This document shows positions 7,533 to 16,920 of a DNA stretch of 64,000 bases, piece after piece (positions within the stretch are counted from its first letter, which is position 1; each line of letters starts with the position of its first letter). The translations under genes were made by a program, and so were the position numbers. The notes below the pieces were generated by a model. The model had not been told where the DNA came from and did no database searches. It saw nothing but the letters and a program-made list of their open reading frames with translations. This DNA comes from Lachnospiraceae bacterium 3-1 (GTDB lineage Bacteria; Bacillota; Clostridia; Lachnospirales; Lachnospiraceae), in contig KE159582.1 in assembly GCA_000403255.2 (NCBI GenBank), forward strand, positions 540,417-604,416, in the 5' to 3' direction.

Positions 7533-9578
7533 ATGAAAAAGAAAAAACATACGGCAAAAAGCAAGAGAGGCCTCAGTATCCAGGAGGCAAAGCGTTTCTA
7601 TCGTGAGACAATCAAGGGGAAGATTACGATTTCTGTTCTGGCAATGGTCATTATTCCCTTGGCGCTACTTGGAATTATCACCAGTGTATTGAATAATCAT
7701 AGTACAAATTCCACATTAAAACGCAACATGGCAGCTACGGCAAAGGTAGCTGCTGGGCGTGTGGAATGGGAGATGACCTCATATCGGAATCTTGCAGAAG
7801 ATTTAGGGGTGACGGCGCGGCTTTCCAGGGAAGATGTGACATTGGAGGAAAAACAGCAAATTTTAAACGAACGTGTGAAAGCGAATGAGTTAAAGCAGGG
7901 GGATATTCTGGACAAAAGCGGTATTAGTATTTTTTCGGGTGAAGATTTCAGTGGCGCGGAATATTTTAAATTGGCAATGGAAGGACAGTCCTGTGTTTCA
8001 GAGCCAGTGATTAGCGAGAATACAGGGAAGATGAGTATTACTATTTCGGCTCCCATATGGGAAAGCGGAGTGATGGGAACCCAGGTGGTGGGTGTAGTAT
8101 GTCTGGCTCCAGAGGAGACATTTTTGAATGATATTATGGTGGCTACCAACGTCAGTGAGAATGGCTATGCTTATATGATCAATGGCGAAGGTACTGTGAT
8201 TGCCCATGAAAATATGGAACTAGTAGAAAAGCATGACAACTCCATCAAAGATGCTGAGGAGGATTCCAGTCTAAAGGCATTGGCGAATTTAGAGAAGAGA
8301 ATGGTTGCAGGAGAAATTGGTGTTGGAACCTATCGTTATGATGGCGTGAAAAAGATTATGGCTTATGCTCCGGTGGAGAATAGTAACGGATGGAGTATTG
8401 CCATTACGGCCCCTCTTTCTGATTTTAATATTGAAACCGTTGTAGGAATTATCTTAACGATCGCGATTGTGATTGTTGCTATTGTTATTGCATGGAATAT
8501 GGTTAAGAAACTGGCAGATAGCATTGGCACACCCATCAGGCTTTGTGCAGAACGGTTGAAAGAATTGGCCAAAGGAGATTTGCATTCTGAAATACCAGTC
8601 ATTACATCAGAGGATGAAACGAAGGAATTGGCGGAAGCAACCACAGTGATTCTGGAAGAAGTTGGCGAGATGATTACAGATATCAAATATTTGCTGGGTG
8701 AGATGGCAGTAAATAATTTTGATGTTCATTCCAGAGCAACAGATTCGTATGTGGGAGATTTCGAGGAAATTTTGTTAGCAGTCCGTAGGATTAATCATTC
8801 TTTGAGCGGTACGCTGGGACACATTCGGGAGTCGGCGGATCAGGTGGGGCTTGGCTCTACCCAGATGGCGGAAAGCGGTCAGGCTTTGGCAGAGGGAGCT
8901 ACGGACCAAGCAGCTTCTGTAGATGAATTGCTTGCCACAGTGAATAATCTGGCAGAGCAAGTACAGCGGAATACCAAGAATGCTGTTTCTACCAGCAGAA
9001 AAGCAGATGAGATTGGAAAGCAGGCGCGGGAAGGCAATGCGCATATTATTAACATGACTCAGGCAATGGGCAAGATTAGAGATGCTGCTTCTGAGATTGC
9101 CAATATTATCCAGACCATTGAAGCGATTGCAGATCAGACCAGTCTTCTTTCTTTGAATGCTTCCATTGAGGCAGCCAGGGCTGGTGAAGCTGGACACGGA
9201 TTTGCCGTGGTTGCAGGGGAAATCGGACATTTGGCAAACCAGAGCTCGGAAGCAGTGGAAGATACTCGAAGATTGATTGAAGCTGCAAATAGTGAAGTGG
9301 AAAAAGGCAATAGAATTGCAGCAGAAACTGCCCAGGCATTACAGGTGGTAATCAGTGGAATTGCAGACATTGTGAAAGCTGTTGAAGAGGTTGCAGAGAA
9401 TTCCAGCCAGCAAAATGGTGCAATGCAGCAGATTAATCGGGCAATAGAACAGATTTCAGAGGTTGTGCAGTCCAATTCTGCAGCAGCAGAACAAAGCTCT
9501 GCTACCAGTGAACAATTGTCTGCCCAGGCAATTGAGTTGAATGACATGATTGACCAGTTTAAGTTAGTAGATTTGTAA
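7533..9578 (+). CDS. Methyl-accepting chemotaxis protein, dCache type
   Basis: This 681-residue receptor has a cytoplasmic N-tail, a membrane helix at about 31-53, an extracellular sensor of about 245 residues whose layout and motifs (VCLAPEETFLND, NGYAYMINGEG) fit dCache_1, a second helix at about 302-322, HAMP, and a long coiled signalling domain. The hairpin tip lies around residues 532-580 (LNASIEAARAGEAGHGFAVV). A second HAMP-like segment (LGEMAVNNFDVHSRATDSYV) sits between HAMP and the signalling part, as in the other two receptors here. It would bind a small ligand outside the cell and control CheA. There is no C-terminal CheR-binding pentapeptide. No che or flagellar gene is nearby. 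Confidence 0.92.
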   Translation: MKKKKHTAKSKRGLSIQEAKRFYRETIKGKITISVLAMVIIPLALLGIITSVLNNHSTNSTLKRNMAATAKVAAGRVEWEMTSYRNLAEDLGVTARLSREDVTLEEKQQILNERVKANELKQGDILDKSGISIFSGEDFSGAEYFKLAMEGQSCVSEPVISENTGKMSITISAPIWESGVMGTQVVGVVCLAPEETFLNDIMVATNVSENGYAYMINGEGTVIAHENMELVEKHDNSIKDAEEDSSLKALANLEKRMVAGEIGVGTYRYDGVKKIMAYAPVENSNGWSIAITAPLSDFNIETVVGIILTIAIVIVAIVIAWNMVKKLADSIGTPIRLCAERLKELAKGDLHSEIPVITSEDETKELAEATTVILEEVGEMITDIKYLLGEMAVNNFDVHSRATDSYVGDFEEILLAVRRINHSLSGTLGHIRESADQVGLGSTQMAESGQALAEGATDQAASVDELLATVNNLAEQVQRNTKNAVSTSRKADEIGKQAREGNAHIINMTQAMGKIRDAASEIANIIQTIEAIADQTSLLSLNASIEAARAGEAGHGFAVVAGEIGHLANQSSEAVEDTRRLIEAANSEVEKGNRIAAETAQALQVVISGIADIVKAVEEVAENSSQQNGAMQQINRAIEQISEVVQSNSAAAEQSSATSEQLSAQAIELNDMIDQFKLVDL

Positions 9579-9593
9579 AATTTACATTGTAAA

Positions 9594-9638
9594 TTTGGGG
9601 AACAGCAATCAAAAGAGTTTTTGGTTGCTGTTCCCCAA
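9594..9638. terminator. Bidirectional terminator between chemoreceptor and sodC
   Basis: Arms of about 17 bases (GGGGAACAGCAATC and its complement, one G-T pair) are flanked by T and A runs. A separate 8-bp hairpin (9578-9596) directly follows the chemoreceptor stop. Confidence 0.85.
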
Positions 9639-9644
9639 AATTCT

Positions 9645-10187
9645 TTACACTTCTTGAATTGTACCGCAGGCGATCTTTGTTCCAGAGTTGCCGGAAGGCT
9701 GGGTAGTAAAATCGTCTGGTTGGCTATGAATGATTACTGTTTTCCCAATAATATTTGATATTGTAAATCGGTCGGTATAGTACATCATCCATGCAGAGCC
9801 ATTGTATCCAAACAAGGGAGGCATATCGCCTTCATGTGCTGGATGAGGACAAAGGGAAGGGTTGTAATGGGCTCCTGCATTTGCATAAGGGTCGTCGTCG
9901 TTTCCAGTGCAGGAATGTCCTTCGTGGATGTGAAAACCAAAGATATCAGAGCTGCAAGGATCTATACCAGTGGGAAGTCCATAGACTTCTGCATTCACCA
10001 AAATACCAGCGCCGATGGGAAAGAAGCGCACAATACCATTGATTTCTCCTGTTCCGGGGTTTCCCATAAGTTCTGCATAAGCCGCAGGCATCTGAGTAAG
10101 TGCAATTTCCATAAAAAGTCTGCCAGGATTATCATAATTGTTACAAATCTCATCCATGTTTTTTTCATCTATATTAAGATTTTTCAT
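9645..10187 (-). CDS. sodC: Copper/zinc superoxide dismutase family protein, no signal peptide
   Basis: All metal ligands of Cu/Zn SOD can be matched: H86, H88, H107 and H154 for copper, and H107, H115, H118 and D121 for zinc. C78 and C174 match the conserved disulfide pair, and the C-terminal signature DDFTTQPSGNSGTKIACG is intact. In known members the reaction is superoxide to oxygen and peroxide. Most bacterial SodC proteins are exported, but this one starts with a hydrophilic 25-residue stretch and shows no signal peptide or lipobox, so a cytoplasmic location is inferred. GGAGA precedes the ATG. The gene stands alone, ending at a shared terminator and facing away from leuS. Confidence 0.9.
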   Translation of the reverse strand: MKNLNIDEKNMDEICNNYDNPGRLFMEIALTQMPAAYAELMGNPGTGEINGIVRFFPIGAGILVNAEVYGLPTGIDPCSSDIFGFHIHEGHSCTGNDDDPYANAGAHYNPSLCPHPAHEGDMPPLFGYNGSAWMMYYTDRFTISNIIGKTVIIHSQPDDFTTQPSGNSGTKIACGTIQEV

Positions 10188-10251
10188 ATATCTTCTCCTG
10201 AATTACCGTTTCTTTATATAATATGAATGTGGAAGGAAAATGCGTTACAAT

Positions 10252-10447
10252 TTTGAGTTTCCCTATTTTTTGTAATAACCTATATTTTAGTACCAAAAGG
10301 TCTTGCTGCCTTTGGCAGCATAGACATCTTGCACAAAAAGCGTTTGGAAAGCTAGCTTTCCACAGTACTTTTCTGTGCAAAGTGTTTCCATCACAACGTG
10401 CTGGAAACCTTTTGGTACTAGGAAGTTAAAAAATAGGGAAACTCAAA
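10252..10447. repeat. Multi-stem palindromic element, copy 2
   Basis: Perfect 20-base outer arms (10252-10271 and 10428-10447) flank 14-base inner arms (10288-10301 and 10407-10420). Within these are a hairpin TTGCTGCC-TTT-GGCAGCA near 10303-10320, arms TTGCACA/TGTGCAA around a TGGAAAGCTAGCTTTCCA palindrome, and a third hairpin with stem GTTTCCA/TGGAAAC. The design and short sequence islands match the element at 527-721, yet most stem sequences differ while pairing is kept. It lies between divergent sodC and leuS, ending 11 bases before the leuS promoter. Confidence 0.85.
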
Positions 10448-10458
10448 GTTAGAATACC

Positions 10459-10486
10459 TTGACAAATACCCCCTATGTGATAAAAT
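10459..10486 (+). promoter_or_regulatory. Promoter of leuS
   Basis: TTGACA and TAAAAT are 16 bases apart. The leader to the leuS start is only about 75 bases and shows no T-box consensus, so a tRNA-sensing leader is not supported. Confidence 0.65.
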
Positions 10487-10569
10487 TTTAAAAGTATATG
10501 TAATGATTCAGAACCTTATGGAAAGACTGAATTTCTATTTCCATGAAGGTGATCACAGGAGGATATAAA

Positions 10570-12978
10570 ATGGCAGTACCATACAATCACAGAGCTTTAG
10601 AAAAGAAATGGCAGAAAATTTGGGATGATGAGAAGGCATTTGCCGCTACCGAGGATTATTCCAAACCAAAATATTATGCATTAGTAGAATTTCCTTACCC
10701 CTCAGGCCAGGGACTGCATGTAGGGCATCCAAGACCTTATACTGCTCTTGACATTGTGGCAAGAAAGAGAAGAATGCAAGGGTATAATGTACTTTACCCG
10801 ATGGGATGGGATGCATTTGGCCTTCCAACAGAAAACTATGCAATTCAGAATAAGATTCATCCGAAGATTGTAACCAAGAATAATGTAGAACGGTTCAAAG
10901 GCCAGTTGCATGCTCTGGGTTATTCTTTCGACTGGGAACGAGAGGTGAACACCACAGACCCAGAATATTACCATTGGACACAGTGGATTTTTCTTAAGTT
11001 ATTTCAAGAAGGGCTTGCGTATAAGACCGAGATGCCTATTAACTGGTGCACATCCTGTAAGGTGGGACTTGCCAATGAGGAAGTGGTGAACGGCGTCTGT
11101 GAGCGGTGCGGTGCGCCAGTGGTACGCAAGGTCAAAAGTCAGTGGATGTTAAAGATTACAGAATATGCAGACAAATTGTTAGAGGGTCTGAATGATGTGG
11201 ATTATATTGAGAGGGTCAAGGTGTCCCAGAGGAATTGGATTGGAAAAAGCCAGGGTGCGGAAGTGGATTTTCAGATTGCGGGAAAGGAAGACAAGCTTAC
11301 CGTATATACCACAAGGCCAGACACCCTGTTTGGGGCTACTTATATGGTAGTTTCCCCGGAACATCCCATGTTGGAAAAATACAAAGCAGAGATCAAAAAT
11401 TTAGATGAGATTATCGCTTATCAGCAGCAGGCCGCAAGAAAATCTGATTTTGAGCGTTCTGAATTGGCAAAAGAAAAAACTGGTGTGGAAATCAATGGTT
11501 TATGTGCGATTAATCCAGTAAATGATAAGGAAATCCCAATCTGGGTATCTGATTATGTATTGATGAGCTATGGAACAGGAGCTATCATGGCAGTTCCGGC
11601 CCATGATACCCGTGACTGGGAATTTGCTCAAAAATTTAATCTTCCGATTGTTGAAGTGGTTGCTGGTGGTGAGGATGTGCAGAAGGAAGCATATACGGAT
11701 GTTGCCACTGGAAAACTGGTGAACTCAGGATTTTTGGATGGATTGGAAGTGGCAGAGGCGAAGAAGAAAATCATTGCATTTCTGGAAGAGAAACAGATTG
11801 GAAAAGGGAAGACCAATTTCAAATTAAGGGACTGGGTATTTTCCCGCCAGCGTTATTGGGGAGAGCCCATTCCAATTGTAAATTGTGAAACATGTGGTTA
11901 TGTGGCGCTGCCAGAAAGTGAGCTTCCATTACAGCTTCCAGAGGTTGACAGCTATATGCCTACCGATAATGGAGAGTCTCCATTGGCAGCTATGACAGAT
12001 TGGGTGAATACCACATGTCCTTGCTGCGGCGGCCCAGCTAAAAGGGAGACAGACACTATGCCTCAGTGGGCAGGCTCTTCCTGGTATTTCTTACGATATA
12101 CAGATCCCAAGAATACCAAGGCTTTGGCAAGCAAGGAAGCATTAAAATACTGGCTTCCAGTGGATTGGTACAATGGAGGAATGGAGCATACCACCCTGCA
12201 CCTTTTGTATTCCCGGTTCTGGCACAAATTCCTCTATGACCAGGGGATTGTCCCAACGTCAGAACCTTATCAGAAACGTACCTCCCATGGTATGATTCTG
12301 GGGGAAAACGGGGAAAAAATGTCCAAATCCCGAGGAAATGTGGTAAATCCAGATGATATTGTTATGGATTATGGCGCGGATACTCTGCGTACCTATGAAA
12401 TGTTTATTGGAGCGTTTGATTTAAGTGCATCCTGGTCGGAAAATGGCGTCAAGGGCTGTCGCAGATTTTTGGAGCGTGTATGGAAGCTGCAGGATATTCT
12501 GGTGGATGGGGAAGGATACCGGACAGAATTTGAAACAAGAATGCACCAGTTAATTAAGAAGGTAAGCTCTGATTATGAAAATTTAAAGTATAATACGGCT
12601 ATTGCAGCTATGATGTCTATGCTAAATGATTTTTCTAAAGCAGGTAGTATCAGCCAAGGAGAATTCCAGACATTTTTAATTTTGTTAAATCCTGTGGCTC
12701 CTCATATAACAGAAGAAATTTGGGAAGCCTGTGGATATGAAGGAAGGATTTATCAATGTACCTGGCCAGAATATGAAGAGGCCAAGACGATAGAAAATAC
12801 CGTAGAATTGGCCGTTCAGATTAATGGAAGGACAAAGGCAACGGTTACCTTACCTGTAGATGTGGATCAGGATACGGCTATCGCTGCTGGAAAGGAAGCC
12901 CTGGGCGATAAGCTGACAGGGAATGTAGTAAAGGAAATTTATGTACCAGGCAGGATTATTAATATAGTTATGAAGTAA
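10570..12978 (+). CDS. leuS: Leucyl-tRNA synthetase
   Basis: This class I synthetase charges tRNA-Leu with leucine. The HIGH-type motif is HVGH (50-53) and the KMSKS loop is at 583-587. A Cys cluster (CTSCKVG...CERCG) forms the zinc-binding knuckle, and the inserted editing domain contains the usual [14 protein letters not shown] segment. Its 802 residues are the normal bacterial size. The ATG at 10570 is preferred over one at 10543 because AGGAGG lies 7 bases upstream of it. The gene is monocistronic, between its own promoter and a strong stem-loop. Confidence 0.97.
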   Translation: MAVPYNHRALEKKWQKIWDDEKAFAATEDYSKPKYYALVEFPYPSGQGLHVGHPRPYTALDIVARKRRMQGYNVLYPMGWDAFGLPTENYAIQNKIHPKIVTKNNVERFKGQLHALGYSFDWEREVNTTDPEYYHWTQWIFLKLFQEGLAYKTEMPINWCTSCKVGLANEEVVNGVCERCGAPVVRKVKSQWMLKITEYADKLLEGLNDVDYIERVKVSQRNWIGKSQGAEVDFQIAGKEDKLTVYTTRPDTLFGATYMVVSPEHPMLEKYKAEIKNLDEIIAYQQQAARKSDFERSELAKEKTGVEINGLCAINPVNDKEIPIWVSDYVLMSYGTGAIMAVPAHDTRDWEFAQKFNLPIVEVVAGGEDVQKEAYTDVATGKLVNSGFLDGLEVAEAKKKIIAFLEEKQIGKGKTNFKLRDWVFSRQRYWGEPIPIVNCETCGYVALPESELPLQLPEVDSYMPTDNGESPLAAMTDWVNTTCPCCGGPAKRETDTMPQWAGSSWYFLRYTDPKNTKALASKEALKYWLPVDWYNGGMEHTTLHLLYSRFWHKFLYDQGIVPTSEPYQKRTSHGMILGENGEKMSKSRGNVVNPDDIVMDYGADTLRTYEMFIGAFDLSASWSENGVKGCRRFLERVWKLQDILVDGEGYRTEFETRMHQLIKKVSSDYENLKYNTAIAAMMSMLNDFSKAGSISQGEFQTFLILLNPVAPHITEEIWEACGYEGRIYQCTWPEYEEAKTIENTVELAVQINGRTKATVTLPVDVDQDTAIAAGKEALGDKLTGNVVKEIYVPGRIINIVMK

Positions 12979-12993
12979 TTATGGAAATAATAT

Positions 12994-13052
12994 TCTGGCG
13001 GTGAAATATCTGGACTTTGCATGTTAAAGTTTACCGATATTTCACCGCCAGA
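12994..13052. terminator. Stem-loop after leuS
   Basis: Perfect 17-base arms (12994-13010 and 13036-13052) enclose a 25-base loop. There is no T-run directly after, so intrinsic termination is plausible rather than certain. Confidence 0.6.
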
Positions 13053-13099
13053 TGTTATCTGTCAGGCTGAGAAAAGGGAAGGCGTTTGTAAGGAATATA

Positions 13100-13387
13100 T
13101 TATTTTCGCATATTTTTCATCATTTGCATTAATAAATCTACTTTCTTCTGTTCTTGTGGAGGTATGCTCTGTTTTAATACTTCGATAATCAGGTCACGTT
13201 CGGTAGAGGAAAAATTCATGCCCTGATTTTTGGCGCTTTCTGAAGCATTTTTTAATGATTCTGCCATGGCCTGTGGGTTAGAGGTGTTTGGAGAATTGTT
13301 ACTGGCAAGCTCCATAAGAAGCTTTAGCTTTTCTGGAGAAATATTTTGTTGTAATTGTGGGTTGTTTAATAAGTCCTGTGGGTTCAT
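13100..13387 (-). CDS. Small unknown protein (95 aa)
   Basis: A hydrophilic, Asn/Gln/Met-rich protein with an N-terminal NPQDLLNNPQLQQNISPEKL segment and an amphipathic, Met-rich C-terminus (VDLLMQMMKNMRK). It has no membrane segment and no recognised domain. The ATG follows AAAGGAATGCT, an acceptable ribosome site. It lies 23 bases downstream of a second small unknown gene on the same strand, so the two probably form an operon and may act together. I do not recognise the family. Confidence 0.65.
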   Translation of the reverse strand: MNPQDLLNNPQLQQNISPEKLKLLMELASNNSPNTSNPQAMAESLKNASESAKNQGMNFSSTERDLIIEVLKQSIPPQEQKKVDLLMQMMKNMRK

Positions 13388-13410
13388 AGCATTCCTTTCT
13401 GTAATAAAAG

Positions 13411-13725
13411 TTAGGTGGTGGAAAATAAGGTTCCATAAGTGGAGAACATTTGAACAAAGTTTATAATGTTGTCAATCATTTCTTTTTCCTTGTCTGTGCA
13501 GTATTCTCGTATGGCGGTGAGCATTTGTACAGGGTCTTCCTTTTCTTCTTCCGAGCACATTTTCAAATCGTTTTCGGGGTTTTGGAACAGTGCCATGGTT
13601 CTCTGCAATTCCATAAACTTTACCAGCATTGCCATATTTTTTTGCCTGGAATTATCTAAATAAGGAATGGCAGCTTTGACCATTTCAAGGTGCCTATCCT
13701 GAATCAGTGTATCAATCGCTTCCAT
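13411..13725 (-). CDS. Small unknown protein (104 aa), partner of the preceding gene
   Basis: This is a mostly helical, acidic protein with regular heptad-like spacing (MEAIDTLIQDRHLEMVKAAI at the start) and no membrane helix. ATG 13725 is used because AAAGG lies 8 bases before it; an upstream GTG at 13734 is too close to the site. It is the first gene of a two-gene minus-strand unit with the 95-aa protein. The layout of two short helical proteins suggests a complex, which is inference. No function can be assigned. Confidence 0.65.
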   Translation of the reverse strand: MEAIDTLIQDRHLEMVKAAIPYLDNSRQKNMAMLVKFMELQRTMALFQNPENDLKMCSEEEKEDPVQMLTAIREYCTDKEKEMIDNIINFVQMFSTYGTLFSTT

Positions 13726-13814
13726 TGTATTCACCTTTTTTATTTTAATTTATGAGAGAGGAATTGAGAATATGACATATAATATAATGATATTAATTCA
13801 GGAGATGAGAGAAT

Positions 13815-13955
13815 TTGGGAAGATTAGTGATAGATGGAAACAGTGTTTATGAGATAGATGAAGCGTGCATTCAGAGAAAGGAAATGCAAGATAAGAGACA
13901 GGAAGACAGAAGAAATAAAAAGAAAGAATGGCATCAGCCAAAACGGAAAAGATAG
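13815..13955 (+). CDS. Very small basic protein upstream of bile salt hydrolase (46 aa)
   Basis: Translation from TTG 13815 gives 46 codons: a compact start (GRLVIDGNSVYEIDEACI) followed by a very basic tail (RRNKKKEWHQPKRKR). GGAG lies 10 bases upstream of the TTG. The N-terminal motif resembles small hypothetical proteins I recall from Lachnospiraceae, though I cannot verify this. Its stop is 32 bases before the bile salt hydrolase start. The protein is too short for most automated calls; the basic tail may bind nucleic acid, membrane or a partner. Confidence rests on the ribosome site and the biased, structured composition. Confidence 0.5.
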   Translation: MGRLVIDGNSVYEIDEACIQRKEMQDKRQEDRRNKKKEWHQPKRKR

Positions 13956-13987
13956 ACATAAGAATAGAATCGTCAGGAGGTAGACTT

Positions 13988-14965
13988 ATGTGTACAGCAG
14001 CAACCTACAAGACAAAAGATTTTTATTTCGGGCGAACCCTGGATAATGATTGTTCCTATGGAGAACAAATCGTAGTGATGCCGCGAAATTACAAGGTATC
14101 TTTCCGTAATATGGGAACCATGAAAAGGCATTATGCTATGATTGGAATGGCTCATGTAAGGGACGATTATCCATTGTTTTACGATGCAGTAAATGAAAAA
14201 GGGCTTGGCATGGCCGGGTTGAACTTTGTGGGAAATGCATGTTATAACAAAGAGGTTCCAGGAAAGGAAAATGTGGCGGTATTTGAATTTATTACCTGGG
14301 TTCTTGCTCAATGCGCTACAGTGAAAGAAGCAGAAGATTTGTTGGAGAAAATAAATCTTACGGATACGCCCTTTGAGGAATCACTGCCAGTGGCAGAGCT
14401 TCATTGGATCATTGCTGATTCTGAAAAATCTATAACAGTGGAATCCACAAAAAAAGGGTTAGGGATTTTTGATAATCCAGCAGGAATTTTGACAAATAAT
14501 CCTCCCTTTGAGGAGCAGATGTTTCAATTAAATAATTATATGAATTTGTCACCAAAGAGTCCGCAGAATCATTTTTCAGATCATCTGCCTTTACACACAT
14601 ACTGTCGTGGTATGGGAGCTTTGGGGCTGCCAGGGGATTTATCCTCTCAGTCTCGGTTTGTCAGGGCTGCTTTTGTAAAAATGAATTCAGTTTGCGGAGA
14701 AACAGAATCGGCTAGTGTTAGCCAGTTTTTCCACATTTTAGGCTCTGTGGATCAACAGAGAGGATGCAGTGATGTTGGGGAAGATAGTTATGAGATTACC
14801 ATTTATACGTCATGCTGTAATGCAGCGAAAGGCATTTATTATTATACAACGTATGGAAATCATCAGATTACAGCAGTCTGTATGCGGAAAGAAAATTTGA
14901 ATGGATTCCGGTTGGTGAGATATCCACTGATTCAGACAGAACAGATAAAAATACAAAATTGTTAA
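13988..14965 (+). CDS. cbh: Choloylglycine hydrolase (bile salt hydrolase)
   Basis: This Ntn-hydrolase cleaves the amide bond of glycine- or taurine-conjugated bile salts in the cytoplasm. ATG 13988 is chosen, not upstream starts, because AGGAGG precedes it and it puts the nucleophile Cys at position 2. Other expected active-site residues are present: R16, D19, N79 (GLGMAGLNF), N171 (LTNNPPF) and R223 (SQSRFVR). The NPLF-like DYPLFYDAVNEKGLGMAGLNF region favours bile salt hydrolase over penicillin V acylase. At 325 residues it is the usual length. No transporter or bai gene is adjacent; a terminator follows directly. Confidence 0.93.
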   Translation: MCTAATYKTKDFYFGRTLDNDCSYGEQIVVMPRNYKVSFRNMGTMKRHYAMIGMAHVRDDYPLFYDAVNEKGLGMAGLNFVGNACYNKEVPGKENVAVFEFITWVLAQCATVKEAEDLLEKINLTDTPFEESLPVAELHWIIADSEKSITVESTKKGLGIFDNPAGILTNNPPFEEQMFQLNNYMNLSPKSPQNHFSDHLPLHTYCRGMGALGLPGDLSSQSRFVRAAFVKMNSVCGETESASVSQFFHILGSVDQQRGCSDVGEDSYEITIYTSCCNAAKGIYYYTTYGNHQITAVCMRKENLNGFRLVRYPLIQTEQIKIQNC

Positions 14966-14973
14966 TTCTAAAC

Positions 14974-15013
14974 AAAAAGACTCACTTTATGTTTTGGTTA
15001 AGTGGGTCTTTTT
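14974..15013 (+). terminator. Terminator after cbh
   Basis: Arms AAAAAGACTCACTT and AAGTGGGTCTTTTT (one G-T pair) around a 12-base loop, ending in a T-run. Confidence 0.85.
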
Positions 15014-15017
15014 GTAC

Positions 15018-15045
15018 TTGAATGTTTTAAAAAGTATGCTATAAT
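15018..15045 (+). promoter_or_regulatory. Promoter of second chemoreceptor
   Basis: TTGAAT and a consensus TATAAT are 16 bases apart. It does not resemble a flagellar sigma-28 promoter. Confidence 0.6.
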
Positions 15046-15144
15046 TATGAAAATACATACTGTTTCGAAACAAATTTTAGTCGGAGTTGTATAGAATTAG
15101 AAAAATTGTTTCAGGAACAGGGGGAAAGGATAAGTGAGAAAGAC

Positions 15145-16842
15145 ATGAATGGACAGGAAAGCATTGAAAAGAGACTCACCGGCTCATTTTTCAAAGTATC
15201 AGCAATTACGGTGGCAGTGGCAGCTTTGGGGTTGATTGCATTGTTAATAATATCTAACAGGTATGCGTATGCATTGACTAACTTTGGTTTTGCCCAAGGG
15301 GATATTGGAAAAACAATGTTTGAATTTGCAGATGTGCGTTCTTCACTTCGGGCGGCTATTGGTTATGATGACATGGATGCGATTGATGCGGTAGTGAAGC
15401 AGCATGAAGAAAGTAAGGCAGCCTTTGAAGAGAATTTTGCGAAGATAGAGGATACGATTGTCTCCAAAGATGGTAAGGAGACTTATGAGGCAATTAAGGC
15501 GCAGTTAGGTACATATTGGCAATTGGATCAAGAGATTATGGAGCTTGGGGCAACCACGGACCGGGAGCTTTGTAAGCAGGCACAGGAGATTGCATTGAAT
15601 GAGCTGGCAGGCGTTTATAATGATATTTATTCACAGCTAGAGGAACTTTTGAGTGTAAAGGTGAAAGAGGGAAACCAACTGGCAAAGGTTCTTAGTATTA
15701 CAGAATGGGTTCTGGCAGTTATATTTGTGGTGGTTGTGATTGTTGCAATTACTTTTTCTACTAAAATTGGGAAAAACATTGCGAAGAGAATTTCTGAGCC
15801 TCTTGGTAAGCTGGGAGAACGCCTCAAAACATTTTCAGCAGGCGATCTTTCATCTCCATTCCCAATGGTAGAAACAGGGGATGAAGTAGAGCATATGGAA
15901 AAAGATGCAACGGAGATGGCGGATAACCTGAACGTGATTATTTCTGATATTGACGAAGTACTTGGGGAGATGGCAGGCGGGAATTACGCAGTCAGATCGA
16001 ACGCTTCCGATAGATATACCGGTGATTTTGGGAAATTGTATGAATCTATGCGAAAGCTAAGAGATCAGATGACAGAGACGTTGATCGCCATTGGAGAAGC
16101 TTCCGAGCATGTGTCTACTGGTTCCGGAGATTTGGCAATTGCATCTCAGAGTCTTGCAGAGGGTGCAACAGAACAGGCTCAGGCAGTGCAAGAGCTCCAT
16201 GCAACTATTTCTGATATTGCTGTGACTATGGAGAAAAGTGCAGCAAGCGCTGATGAATCTTATGAAAAAGCGCAGCATTATGCAAATGAGGCAGATAACA
16301 GCCGGGATGAAATGAATACTATGATGGCAGCGATGGAACGGATTAATGATGCATCTACAAGAATCGGAGATATTATTTCGGAAATTGAATCGATTGCGGC
16401 ACAGACCAACCTGCTATCCTTAAATGCATCCATAGAAGCTGCAAGAGCAGGAGAATCAGGAAGAGGATTTGCAGTAGTGGCAGATCAGATTCGTGAATTG
16501 GCAGATCAGAGCGCTCAGGCAGCCGTGGATACCAGAGGATTGATTGAGAACTCTATTCAAGAGGTTACAGAAGGAAACCGTGCAGCAGAGCGTGCGTCAA
16601 ATGCCATAGGGTCTGTGGTAGATGGAATTAAGCAGATTGCAGATTTTTCCAAGAATTTGAAGGTTATGGTAGAAGATCAGTCACAGGCGATGCGTCAAGC
16701 TGAAATTGGCATCAATCAGATCTCAGAGGTAGTGCAGAGCAATGCGGCAACTGCTGAGGAAGCCTCTGCAACCAGTGAGGAATTGTCTGCACAGGCGACT
16801 ATTTTAGATGAACTTGTAGGGCAATTTGTTTTGAAAAAATAA
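15145..16842 (+). CDS. Methyl-accepting chemotaxis protein, four-helix-bundle type
   Basis: The receptor has a first membrane helix near residues 18-38, an extracellular helical sensor of about 150 residues that reads as a 4HB domain, a second helix (VLAVIFVVVVIVAIT), HAMP plus a second HAMP-like segment, and the conserved signalling tip (LLSLNASIEAARAGESGRGF). The start is uncertain: ATG 15145 has AAGGA 14 bases upstream, while TTG 15106 has no ribosome site. The C-terminus lacks a CheR-tethering pentapeptide. It is monocistronic between its own promoter and a terminator. Its ligand is unknown. Confidence 0.9.
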   Translation: MNGQESIEKRLTGSFFKVSAITVAVAALGLIALLIISNRYAYALTNFGFAQGDIGKTMFEFADVRSSLRAAIGYDDMDAIDAVVKQHEESKAAFEENFAKIEDTIVSKDGKETYEAIKAQLGTYWQLDQEIMELGATTDRELCKQAQEIALNELAGVYNDIYSQLEELLSVKVKEGNQLAKVLSITEWVLAVIFVVVVIVAITFSTKIGKNIAKRISEPLGKLGERLKTFSAGDLSSPFPMVETGDEVEHMEKDATEMADNLNVIISDIDEVLGEMAGGNYAVRSNASDRYTGDFGKLYESMRKLRDQMTETLIAIGEASEHVSTGSGDLAIASQSLAEGATEQAQAVQELHATISDIAVTMEKSAASADESYEKAQHYANEADNSRDEMNTMMAAMERINDASTRIGDIISEIESIAAQTNLLSLNASIEAARAGESGRGFAVVADQIRELADQSAQAAVDTRGLIENSIQEVTEGNRAAERASNAIGSVVDGIKQIADFSKNLKVMVEDQSQAMRQAEIGINQISEVVQSNAATAEEASATSEELSAQATILDELVGQFVLKK

Positions 16843-16850
16843 TGATAGAA

Positions 16851-16888
16851 AAAGGCGGAGCGGATGCGTTGCACCCACTCCGTCCTTT
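16851..16888. terminator. Imperfect stem-loop between convergent genes
   Basis: AAAGGCGGAG (16851-16860) pairs with CTCCGTCCTTT (16878-16888) with one bulge. It sits just after the chemoreceptor and faces the Cys-rich gene on the other strand. Confidence 0.5.
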
Positions 16889-16920
16889 CAGGTAAAGAAA
16901 CGAAATTTTTCTGGTTAGGA

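Noticed and set aside
10487-10569. T-box leader before leuS
   Set aside because: The leader is too short and lacks the T-box core sequence and an anti-terminator.
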